Shown here in pieces: positions 1-5,284 of a stretch of 6,033 nt of DNA; positions within the stretch are counted from its first letter, which is position 1, and each line of letters begins with the position of its first letter. The notes below the pieces were generated by a model, which was not told where the DNA came from, ran no database searches, and saw only the letters and a program-made list of their open reading frames with translations. Source of the DNA: Bacilli bacterium (GTDB lineage Bacteria; Bacillota_I; Bacilli_A; RF39; UBA660). The stretch lies in assembly GCA_900757295.1 (NCBI GenBank), contig CAAENH010000100.1, forward strand, positions 1-6,033, in the 5' to 3' direction. Position numbers and translations under genes: made by a program.

Positions 1-132
1 ACAGTACACACCGAAGTAACATTCCAGAACGGTAAGAATAAATTACCTATAATTCCAGAAAGTATTGAAATTAAAAAGGTGTTCTTAGCAGAGAAGAATC
101 CTATTGTAAAATTAGGATTACTAATAAAATAA
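1..132 (+). CDS. 3' end of an unrecognised gene (C-terminal 43 residues)
   Basis: Frame 1 is open from the first base to a TAA at 130-132 and encodes the last 43 residues of a protein whose start lies outside the window. The tail is mixed hydrophilic and hydrophobic, ends in KLGLLIK, and contains no motif I recognise. The stop lies 14 bases before the tnpV start, and the tnpV ribosome binding site begins 2 bases after the stop, so the two genes are probably co-transcribed. The context suggests an element-borne gene, but the fragment is too short to assign a function. Confidence 0.6.
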   Translation, partial: TVHTEVTFQNGKNKLPIIPESIEIKKVFLAEKNPIVKLGLLIK

Positions 133-146
133 TTAGGAGGTTTGTT

Positions 147-539
147 ATGGATAGTAAAGAATTAAAAAAAGAAATTGTAGATGAAAAGACAGGAATAACT
201 TATACATTAGTCGGAGATTATTATATGCCTAACTTATATTTGGAGCCAGAAGAAAAAATTACATTAAATAAATATGGGTTATTAAGATTAAATTATTTGA
301 AGAAACATAAGAAAGCAGAATATAGCATACTTTTTATAAATAGAGAACTAAACAAACATTTAAAAGAATTTCAAGAACAAGCACAAAAGGAAATTGATTT
401 TATAATAGAAGATTTAAAATCAAAAAGTGATTTAACAGAAGATATGAAAAATACTAACCCTTTATATTGGGTTGGTACAATGAACTCAATAAAAAATCAA
501 GCAGAAGAAATTGTTTTAAAGAGATTAATTTATGTATGA
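147..539 (+). CDS. tnpV: TnpV family transposon-encoded protein
   Basis: This 130-residue protein fits the TnpV family, named from the Tn4451 group of mobilisable transposons and often carried by clostridial mobile elements; its biochemical role is unknown. Recognition rests on the N-terminal segment with TYTLVGDYYMPNLYL (about residues 18-32), the central RLNYLKKHKKAEY segment (about 47-59) and the C-terminal WVGTMNSIKNQAEEIV segment (about 108-123), all in the family's usual order. The length is about the family norm, so the gene looks intact. The ATG has AGGAGG at 135-140, six bases upstream. A terminator follows at 612-648. Its position upstream of an oriT and a MobV relaxase recalls the tnpV/tnpZ pairing of Tn4451, though tnpX and tnpY are not in the window. 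The protein is soluble, charged and probably helical, and shows no catalytic motif. Confidence 0.88.
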   Translation: MDSKELKKEIVDEKTGITYTLVGDYYMPNLYLEPEEKITLNKYGLLRLNYLKKHKKAEYSILFINRELNKHLKEFQEQAQKEIDFIIEDLKSKSDLTEDMKNTNPLYWVGTMNSIKNQAEEIVLKRLIYV

Positions 540-566
540 TAGATTAGTTTACTTTAAAATAAAAAT

Positions 567-588
567 GCCTTAAAAACGATTTTGAGGC
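567..588 (+). repeat. 9-bp inverted repeat downstream of tnpV
   Basis: GCCTTAAAA (567-575) and TTTTGAGGC (580-588) pair with one G-U wobble around the loop ACGA. No U-run follows on the plus strand, but an A-run precedes it (561-565), so it could act as a weak terminator for minus-strand transcription. Its right arm (581-588) is also perfectly complementary to 667-674, an alternative partner across the terminator at 612-648. Confidence 0.5.
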
Positions 589-611
589 TTAACTGAATAA
601 AGGAAATAACT

Positions 612-648
612 AACTACTTGTAGTTTATAAACTATGAGTAGTTTTTTG
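612..648 (+). terminator. Rho-independent terminator after tnpV
   Basis: A 16-bp stem (612-627 with 628-643, two G-U wobbles) is followed by a T-run that extends to 647. It lies about 70 bases after the tnpV stop and would end the tnpV transcript. The core 621-634 is a perfect palindrome, so any loop must form by opening the central A-T pairs. Confidence 0.75.
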
Positions 649-659
649 TTTTCAAAAAG

Positions 660-1114
660 AGATTATGCCTCAAACTCTATAAAAGTGATAGGTGTGATGA
701 GCCGATGCTATAAAGTTCATCCGTATTTGTATAAGTAGTCTAATTATACAAAGTGCGTGAGTGAGATTTTAGAACACAGACTCACAATAAAAAAAGAGTA
801 TTCGGTGGCAAAACTTGGTGTGGATTTATAATTGTAAAAAGTTTGGACAAGTATGAACAAAGATATTTAAAAGTATCAGCAATTATAGTAGCAACAGCTA
901 CTTACTAGACTACCTATGAAACGAGGCGAATGACCGACGGTTTCAGTTTGTATAGGTGTAATAATTCTATTTTACAAATGGGAATATTACACCTAATTCT
1001 ACTTTAGCTCATTCCCTCTGGTTTCTGTAAAAGGTAGCCATATAGCGTGGAAGTTTGAAACCGAGCAAGGTTTCAAAGAGTAAGAAAAAATCTATTTTTT
1101 TCTTGCTCTTTTTT
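660..1114 (+). ncRNA. Candidate structured non-coding RNA or single-stranded DNA structure upstream of oriT
   Basis: This stretch has no credible intact gene but many closely spaced inverted repeats. These are GATGAGC/GTTCATC (696-702 with 715-721, one G-U), TTTGTATAA/TTATACAAA (726-734 with 744-752), GTGAGT/ACTCAC (757-762 with 780-785), TATAATTG/CAATTATA (827-834 with 880-887), AGTAGC/GCTACT (887-892 with 897-902), TGAAAC/GTTTCA (917-922 with 940-945), TAGGTGTAATA/TATTACACCTA (953-963 with 985-995) and TTTGAAACC/GGTTTCAAA (1054-1062 with 1069-1077). It ends in a strong plus-strand terminator, and local GC is higher than in the flanking genes. I recognise no Rfam family and see no clear promoter, so the 5' end is arbitrary. 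Alternatives are a single-strand origin used after conjugative transfer, or a decayed gene. Confidence 0.42.
1078..1114 (+). terminator. Strong intrinsic terminator ending the structured region
   Basis: GAGTAAGAAAAAA (1078-1090) pairs over 13 bp with 1096-1108 (one G-U wobble) and is followed directly by six T's (1109-1114). The hairpin TTTGAAACC/GGTTTCAAA (1054-1077) abuts it on the 5' side. No protein gene precedes it after the earlier terminator at 612-648, which implies a separate transcript between the two. Confidence 0.82.
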
Positions 1115-1211
1115 CAATAAATGCAGATATGCAATTTATTGAAAAGGATAACAAATGACAATTCATTTGTTATGCGAAAACTAAAAAATGCTAGTAGCAA
1201 TTTTTAGTTTT
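1111..1211 (+). repeat. Three consecutive long hairpins between the terminator and oriT
   Basis: Three perfect inverted repeats follow one another with almost no spacing. They are TTTTCAATAAAT/ATTTATTGAAAA (1111-1122 with 1134-1145), ATAACAAATGA/TCATTTGTTAT (1148-1158 with 1163-1173) and AAAACTAAAAA/TTTTTAGTTTT (1177-1187 with 1201-1211). A short AGGGT-TT-ACCCT hairpin (1219-1230) and then the two oriT hairpins come next. None has a terminator-like U-run of its own, although the first shares T's with the preceding terminator. They probably matter as folded single-stranded DNA in transfer or second-strand synthesis, but that is inference. Confidence 0.7.
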
Positions 1212-1239
1212 GGGTTGTAGGGTTTACCCTGCCACACGG

Positions 1240-1278
1240 ACACTTTTACCTAAAAAGTGTTGTAGTGTGTTACAACAC
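1240..1278 (+). other. Origin of transfer (oriT), MobV/pMV158 type
   Basis: Two overlapping inverted repeats are present. The upstream one is ACACTTTT (1240-1247), loop ACCTA, AAAAGTGT (1253-1260). The second is GTGTTGTA (1257-1264), loop GTGTGT, TACAACAC (1271-1278). The loop displays TAGTGTG/TTA, the nick string of MobV-family oriTs such as pMV158. From memory, pMV158 also has 8-bp arms around a GTGTGT loop. The predicted nick is between 1269 and 1270 on the plus strand, which places the relaxase gene in the leading transferred DNA. The relaxase start lies 82 bases beyond the predicted nick, as expected for a relaxase acting on its own upstream oriT. Confidence 0.88.
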
Positions 1279-1351
1279 ATTCTAAATAAGTGCCATTTTT
1301 AAGTTTAGTTTGTGTTACTTTATTTAGCTATTCAAAGGAGGTAGATATTAT

Positions 1352-2599
1352 ATGAGTTATGCTATAATAAGGAATCAAAAATACAAAAGAGAAAATTTAA
1401 AAGGCATATTTAGACATAATGAAAGGAAAAATGAAAATTATTCTAATAAGAATATTGATAAAGAAAAATCACATTTAAACTATTCATTGAAAGATCCAAG
1501 ATATAGTTATGAAAAAGAATTTGAGAGAATAAGAAAAGAATATAATTTAAAAGGTCAAATTAAAACAGTTAGCAATATTGCTTGTGAATATATCATCACA
1601 TCTGACAATGAATTTTTTAATAGAATTGGAGAAAAAGAAACTAGAAGATTTTTTGAAACTGCATATAAATTTGTATGTGAATATAAAAATTTAGGTGAGC
1701 AATATATTTTATCTGCTAAAATTCATAATGACGAAGATACTCCACATTTACACCTAGTTTTCTTACCTGTTGTTCATACAAAAGATAAAAAAGGAAATGC
1801 TATTGATAAGTTAGCTTGTAGTGAATTTTGGAAAGAAAAAGATAGTTATAGACAATTACAAAATGCCTTTTACGAATATATGGTTTCACACAATTTTGAA
1901 CTAGAAAGAGGCTTACCAAAAGAAGAAACTAATAGAACACATTTGAGCATTGAAGAATATAAGAAGGTTACTAATTATGATAAAACAAAGGAGATTTTGA
2001 AAGATATTACATTAGAGCTTCCAGAAGTACCAAGTATTGAAGATTTTAATAGGGTTGTTTTCAAAAGAAATGAAAAAATACAAAAAGAAATTATTGAGCC
2101 AAAAGATAAACTTATTGAAAAATTATACTCTGAAAACAAACGATTACACGGAGAAATAGAAAGACAAGTAAATGTGATTGATGAGGCAGAAAAATACCAA
2201 AAAGAAAGAGATAAAATACTTGAAGATAATGAAAATTTGCATAATAAAGTATATCAAATGGAACACAATTATAAAGTAAAAAGCAATTCCCTTGATTTTA
2301 GATATAATAATAGAAAAGAAGAAATAGAAAAGGAATTTGAGAAAAAAGCATTTAATTTAGAATATGAATATAAGCATAAAATGCACAAACTAGAAAAAGA
2401 AAATACTAGACTTCATAAGATTATAAAAACTTTTGAAGAAACTGTAAAAAAATTTATTAAATGGATTTGTAACAAATTTGAATTACCTTCTGAAGATGAA
2501 ATTGTTAGAAATTTCGAAAAAGAAACTGGAAATTCTTTAAATGCTGAAAAACAATTTGCTAAAAAAGAAAGAGTTAAAGAGTTTGAAAAAGAGTTATAA
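1352..2599 (+). CDS. mobV: MobV/Pre family relaxase (mobilisation protein)
   Basis: This 415-residue relaxase should nick the adjacent oriT, stay covalently bound to the 5' end and pilot the strand through a conjugation channel supplied by another element. The N-terminus follows pMV158 MobM closely: MSY, RxQK, NLxGxF and then HNER, placing His22 at the position of the MobM catalytic histidine, followed by SNKNID and SHLNYSL (to about residue 46). The metal-binding motif HNDEDTPHLHL gives H125, E128, H132 and H134, all intact. From about residue 235 to 370 the protein is highly charged, heptad-like and predicted coiled coil, typical of the MobV C-terminal half used in dimerisation and partner contacts. 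The length is normal and I see no frameshift. AAAGGAGG at 1335-1342 supports the ATG. No clear promoter is visible; in pMV158 the mob promoters overlap oriT, which would fit here. Confidence 0.95.
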   Translation: MSYAIIRNQKYKRENLKGIFRHNERKNENYSNKNIDKEKSHLNYSLKDPRYSYEKEFERIRKEYNLKGQIKTVSNIACEYIITSDNEFFNRIGEKETRRFFETAYKFVCEYKNLGEQYILSAKIHNDEDTPHLHLVFLPVVHTKDKKGNAIDKLACSEFWKEKDSYRQLQNAFYEYMVSHNFELERGLPKEETNRTHLSIEEYKKVTNYDKTKEILKDITLELPEVPSIEDFNRVVFKRNEKIQKEIIEPKDKLIEKLYSENKRLHGEIERQVNVIDEAEKYQKERDKILEDNENLHNKVYQMEHNYKVKSNSLDFRYNNRKEEIEKEFEKKAFNLEYEYKHKMHKLEKENTRLHKIIKTFEETVKKFIKWICNKFELPSEDEIVRNFEKETGNSLNAEKQFAKKERVKEFEKEL

Positions 2600-2626
2600 A
2601 ATAGAGGGCTTACACCCTCTATTTAT
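2599..2626 (+). terminator. Hairpin terminator directly after mobV
   Basis: AAATAGAGGG (2599-2608) pairs perfectly with CCCTCTATTT (2615-2624) around CTTACA. The stem starts at the last base of the relaxase stop codon. The U-tract is short (TTTAT), so termination may be partial, with the hairpin at 2658-2699 as backup. Confidence 0.65.
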
Positions 2627-2657
2627 ATGACATGCAATTTGTCGCTATGGTTATAGC

Positions 2658-2699
2658 ATAAAAGTAAGTAATTTTCAAACTTCAATTACTTACTTTTAT
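2658..2699. terminator. Bidirectional terminator between convergent genes
   Basis: A perfect 16-bp stem (2658-2673 with 2684-2699) with a ten-base loop has T-rich flanks on both strands: the plus side reads TTTTATTT and the minus side TTTTATGC. It lies between the relaxase gene and the 3' end of the anti-sigma gene, which converge here, and can serve both. A small GCTAT-GGTT-ATAGC hairpin (2644-2657) precedes it. Confidence 0.75.
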
Positions 2700-2706
2700 T
2701 TAAAAA

Positions 2707-3864
2707 CTAATTATTAGGTATATATGGCTCTATTTTGTTTTCATTACTTGTTATTGTGTTTGTATCCACTTCTTTAGTAACATATCCATTTACTGTATTT
2801 TCTGTCATCATAATTTTTTCTTCTACTATGTTTTTTTCTGTTTTCACTTCTTCATCTGTTATTCCACTGCCACTTTCGTCAACATAAACAATTTTGTATC
2901 CGTTATAATTGTCTTTAATATAATCCAAAAATTCTTGCACCTTATCCTCGCCTATATAGAATCCTTTACCTGTGTCAAGAATATTTGTTAAAAGATAACC
3001 TTTGTCAGTTAATGATACACTTATATTTTTATATCCTAATAATGGGATATCAACACTTATACCTATGCTTTGACTAAACCTTTCTGATGTATATTTTTCT
3101 GTATCATTATCACTATATATATTCTCTAAATTTTTATTATTAAACAACTTTTGCCAAATTATTTTATTATCTACACCATAAAATTCTACATTTATATCTT
3201 CTTGTAAATCTTCATCCCAATAATTATAGTATATTGTTCCAAAAGATATAATTTCTTCTAAATTCAAATCTTTCGTAAACTCTCCAAGTGTTGTTGGTCT
3301 ATAATATGAATTTACATATACATAGTAATCAGTATCTCCTTCAAATTTTATTGCAATAGCACATTTTTCTTCTATATCTTTTATTGAATATAATTCTGCC
3401 TTTTTATTATAAGTAGTTTCAGTATATGTGTCATATCCTGTTAAAGTTGCATTGCCAATATTTTTTAGTATATTATTATTTGATATCTTTGTTATTCTAC
3501 TTGAATATTTACTATTATTATATTCAACCTCATTAAATTGCTGACTAATAGACATTTCATTCCATTTTGGGATTACTGCTGTATCTGTAGGAGTATCTTT
3601 CTTATCAACTTGTACTTCTTTTATAATCCAGTCATCTTTTTTTGAAATAATAATATCTGGCTTTGAAGTAAATATACCACTTTTATAAAGTCCTATCACT
3701 GCAATGAATACAATACAAATTGGAGCAAGAATATACTTTAATTTTTTCATAATATTCACCTTGTTATTGGATGCTATTCGATTTGTTTCTTCTATATCTG
3801 TTTCTTCAATTAAGTATTTTTCATCAATATCTCCAATGGCTTTTAATAAATCCTTATTATTCAT
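2707..3864 (-). CDS. Probable membrane anti-sigma factor paired with the ECF sigma gene
   Basis: This 385-residue protein has a cytoplasmic N-terminus with NKDLLKAIGDIDEKYLIEE, one transmembrane helix at about residues 42-60, and some 320 residues outside the cell. Clostridial anti-sigma factors encoded after ECF sigma genes commonly start with this LLKAIGDIDEKYIEEA-like segment, which would bind the sigma factor and hold it at the membrane until an outside signal arrives. No zinc-binding HxxxCxxC motif is present. The outer part is polar and rich in Asn, Tyr and Lys, with no enzymatic motif I recognise; the Thr/Glu/Asn-rich last 50 residues look disordered. The ATG at 3864 is preferred over a GTG nine bases upstream: it lies in an ATGAATAA overlap with the sigma stop codon, implying translational coupling, and AAGAAGG is well placed upstream. 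The anti-sigma role rests on context and the N-terminal pattern. Confidence 0.78.
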   Translation of the reverse strand: MNNKDLLKAIGDIDEKYLIEETDIEETNRIASNNKVNIMKKLKYILAPICIVFIAVIGLYKSGIFTSKPDIIISKKDDWIIKEVQVDKKDTPTDTAVIPKWNEMSISQQFNEVEYNNSKYSSRITKISNNNILKNIGNATLTGYDTYTETTYNKKAELYSIKDIEEKCAIAIKFEGDTDYYVYVNSYYRPTTLGEFTKDLNLEEIISFGTIYYNYWDEDLQEDINVEFYGVDNKIIWQKLFNNKNLENIYSDNDTEKYTSERFSQSIGISVDIPLLGYKNISVSLTDKGYLLTNILDTGKGFYIGEDKVQEFLDYIKDNYNGYKIVYVDESGSGITDEEVKTEKNIVEEKIMMTENTVNGYVTKEVDTNTITSNENKIEPYIPNN

Positions 3865-4414
3865 ACAAACCACCTTCTTTCAGATAATTTCTTAGTTGAT
3901 TTCTAAGCCTTAATAAAATTGTTTTGGTATTACTTTCAGTTATTTTATTTTTAGAAGAAATTTCTTTAATCGAATATAAATACCAATACCTTTCTAAAAA
4001 AATTTTTCTTTTACCTTGTGATAGTTTTGATAAAAAATTATTAAGTGCATTTACCAATTCATTATAGTCTAATTCTTTTTCTACATCATTATTTGAAGAA
4101 ATACATTCATTTAATTCTTCAAGAGCAATTTCTAATGTATAATCTCTTTTTTTAGCTTTTTTTCTTTCATATTGATTAATAGCCAAGTTTCTAGTAATTT
4201 TTCCAATATATACTTTTAGTATATTGGGTCTCTGTGGAGGAATATTGTTCCAAGTTTTTAAGTATGTATCATTAACACATTCTTTAGCTTCTTCATTATC
4301 TTGCAATATGTTAAATGAAATTGTATTACAATATCTTCCATATTTTTTATTCGTTTCATATATTGCTTTTTCTTGTCTATTCCAATATAAATTTATTATT
4401 TCTTCATCTTTCAT
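3857..4414 (-). CDS. ECF-type RNA polymerase sigma factor
   Basis: This 185-residue sigma factor has the two-domain ECF layout. Sigma-2 spans about residues 5-90, with the core-binding and -10 recognition stretch containing NEEAKECVNDTYLKTWNNIPP and ending in a basic ERKKAKKR linker start. Sigma-4 spans about 120-182, with a helix-turn-helix around SIKEISSKNKITESNTKTIL and a final LRLRNQLRNYL recognition helix. The length is typical and no domain is missing. The ATG has a GAAGGGGGG ribosome binding site five bases upstream. The downstream anti-sigma gene overlaps by 8 bases. The promoter at 4437-4463 resembles an ECF promoter rather than a sigma-A one, so the factor probably activates its own operon. 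Its wider regulon cannot be read from this window. Confidence 0.92.
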   Translation of the reverse strand: MKDEEIINLYWNRQEKAIYETNKKYGRYCNTISFNILQDNEEAKECVNDTYLKTWNNIPPQRPNILKVYIGKITRNLAINQYERKKAKKRDYTLEIALEELNECISSNNDVEKELDYNELVNALNNFLSKLSQGKRKIFLERYWYLYSIKEISSKNKITESNTKTILLRLRNQLRNYLKEGGLYE

Positions 4415-4436
4415 ATTTTCCCCCCTTCTATCTATA

Positions 4437-4464
4437 AAGACAGAAATTATTTTAATTGGTTACA
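4437..4464 (-). promoter_or_regulatory. Candidate ECF-type autoregulated promoter of the sigma/anti-sigma operon
   Basis: On the minus strand GTAACC (4463-4458) is followed after exactly 16 bases by GTCT (4441-4438), the -35/-10 layout of many ECF promoters (AAC in the -35, GTC in the -10). The -10 ends about 23 bases before the start codon, leaving a short leader that is mostly the ribosome binding site. No convincing sigma-A alternative overlaps it. Confidence 0.6.
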
Positions 4465-4480
4465 CTTTTTCATTTTTTTA

Positions 4481-4511
4481 GAAAAATTGAGCAAGATTTT
4501 TCACTTGCTCA
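4481..4511 (-). terminator. Terminator of the 4603-5217 gene
   Basis: Read on the minus strand, TGAGCAAG (4511-4504) pairs with CTTGCTCA (4495-4488) around an eight-base loop and is followed by ATTTTTC. It separates the membrane-protein gene from the sigma operon and sits just upstream of the ECF promoter. Confidence 0.72.
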
Positions 4512-4547
4512 TATATTTTATTGTAAATTTATTATATTAAATCTGAG

Positions 4548-4562
4548 CAACAACTTACTATT
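4548..4562. repeat. 15-bp direct repeat, copy 1
   Basis: CAACAACTTACTATT here is identical to 5230-5244. The two copies bracket the 4603-5217 gene, this one in its 3' untranslated region. It lies inside a loose hairpin formed by AAATCT (4539-4544) and AGATTT (4566-4571). Confidence 0.85.
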
Positions 4563-4602
4563 ATTAGATTTGTTGTAATGATTTAATTGTTTTAAAATTA
4601 CA

Positions 4603-5217
4603 CTATTCAATTCTAATTACTTCATTTACTGGTATATTGTTATTTGATAAAGTGTTAGTAATATTATTAGACTCATTTTCTAATATGTTAGAAATAATAT
4701 TATTAATTGTGTTTAAATCTTCATCAGTTATCTTTGCTTGTTTATTTCCTTTTTGTATTTCCTTGCAATCTTCTTTAATATAATAAACTTCATTATTTAA
4801 AGTAATTTTATGAGTATTTATTCCAGCACATATTTCATTATTATATTTTGAATTTACTAATATATTTTGTATTATTTCTATATCTTCATACTCTGTTATC
4901 GTAACTGTTTTTCCTTCATATTCAATCTCCATTTTTATATCTTTTGGAAGTTCATACTTCATAAACCAACTTCCCATTTTTACCCCAATATTACTTTCAT
5001 AAGGCTCATTTGGAGAAACCCCAACATATCTAATTACTTTATATCCTAGTCCCCAATAAGTAACTTTACATCCATCACTACTTATAGTTTTAATGCAGAA
5101 TTTTGGCTCATGATTTGTTGTTACCCTACTACTATCAATATAGTTTGTAATAACTCCCACTATAACTACTGCAATCACAATTATAACACCAATTATCAAC
5201 CACTTTTTATTTTTCAT
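4603..5217 (-). CDS. Membrane-anchored extracytoplasmic protein of unknown function
   Basis: This 204-residue protein starts with a short basic stretch (MKNKKW) and a strongly hydrophobic helix at about residues 7-25, with no lipobox cysteine, so it is probably anchored by this helix with the rest outside the cell. The conserved-looking core is at about residues 37-92: EPKFCIKT, then YWGLGYKVIRY, then GSWFMKYEL. I remember this pattern from uncharacterised Clostridia and Bacilli proteins and know of no function. Four cysteines (41, 50, 130, 151) lie outside and could form disulfides. The C-terminus is rich in Asn, Ile and Thr and looks flexible. AGGAGG eight bases before the ATG supports the start. 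It has its own sigma-A promoter and terminator, so it need not belong to the downstream ECF operon, although a role in the same envelope response is possible. Confidence 0.8.
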   Translation of the reverse strand: MKNKKWLIIGVIIVIAVVIVGVITNYIDSSRVTTNHEPKFCIKTISSDGCKVTYWGLGYKVIRYVGVSPNEPYESNIGVKMGSWFMKYELPKDIKMEIEYEGKTVTITEYEDIEIIQNILVNSKYNNEICAGINTHKITLNNEVYYIKEDCKEIQKGNKQAKITDEDLNTINNIISNILENESNNITNTLSNNNIPVNEVIRIE

Positions 5218-5229
5218 ATACTACCTCCT

Positions 5230-5244
5230 CAACAACTTACTATT
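5230..5244. repeat. 15-bp direct repeat, copy 2
   Basis: CAACAACTTACTATT is identical to 4548-4562. This copy lies in the 5' leader of the 4603-5217 gene and directly abuts its ribosome binding site (AGGAGG on the minus strand, 5229-5224). Confidence 0.85.
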
Positions 5245-5255
5245 TCATTAAAAGA

Positions 5256-5284
5256 ATAATACCATAAAAATAAAAGATTATCAA
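5256..5284 (-). promoter_or_regulatory. Sigma-A promoter of the membrane-protein gene
   Basis: On the minus strand TTGATA (5284-5279) and TATTAT (5261-5256) are separated by exactly 17 bases, about 39 bases before the ATG at 5217. The -35 box lies inside one arm of the terminator stem of the preceding gene. Confidence 0.75.

Noticed and set aside
696..723. GAGCCG...CCG string resembling part of a group II intron domain V, with GTGCG at 753-757
   Set aside because: The catalytic triad, the bulge and the 34-base domain V layout are absent, and there is no intron-encoded reverse transcriptase; the similarity is superficial.
930..1007. Small plus-strand ORF of 25 codons, with a 5-codon ORF (916-933) overlapping its start
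   Set aside because: The only ribosome binding site is a weak GAGG four bases away, the ORF lies across strong stems, and the residues form no recognisable peptide. A leader peptide cannot be excluded but is not supported.
660..1114. Known RNA classes (tmRNA, RNase P, SRP RNA, T-box, group I intron, tRNA) for the structured region
   Set aside because: I looked for hallmark sequences of each, such as a T-loop GGTTCRA, a T-box AGGGTGG-type motif and the group I core, and found none.
1279..1351. A sigma-A promoter for mobV between oriT and its start
   Set aside because: The best -10-like strings (TATTTA at 1321-1326) have no acceptable -35 at the right distance; the promoter may overlap oriT, but I cannot place it.
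3865..3873. GTG start adding three residues to the anti-sigma protein
   Set aside because: The GTG overlaps the ribosome binding site that serves the ATG at 3864, and the family typically begins at MNNKDLL or similar.
3704..3895. Plus-strand open stretches opposite the minus-strand genes (also 4224-4481 and 4867-5049)
   Set aside because: They lie wholly or largely antisense to well-supported genes, lack ribosome binding sites and have the Phe/Ile/Ser-rich composition expected of antisense AT-rich coding DNA.
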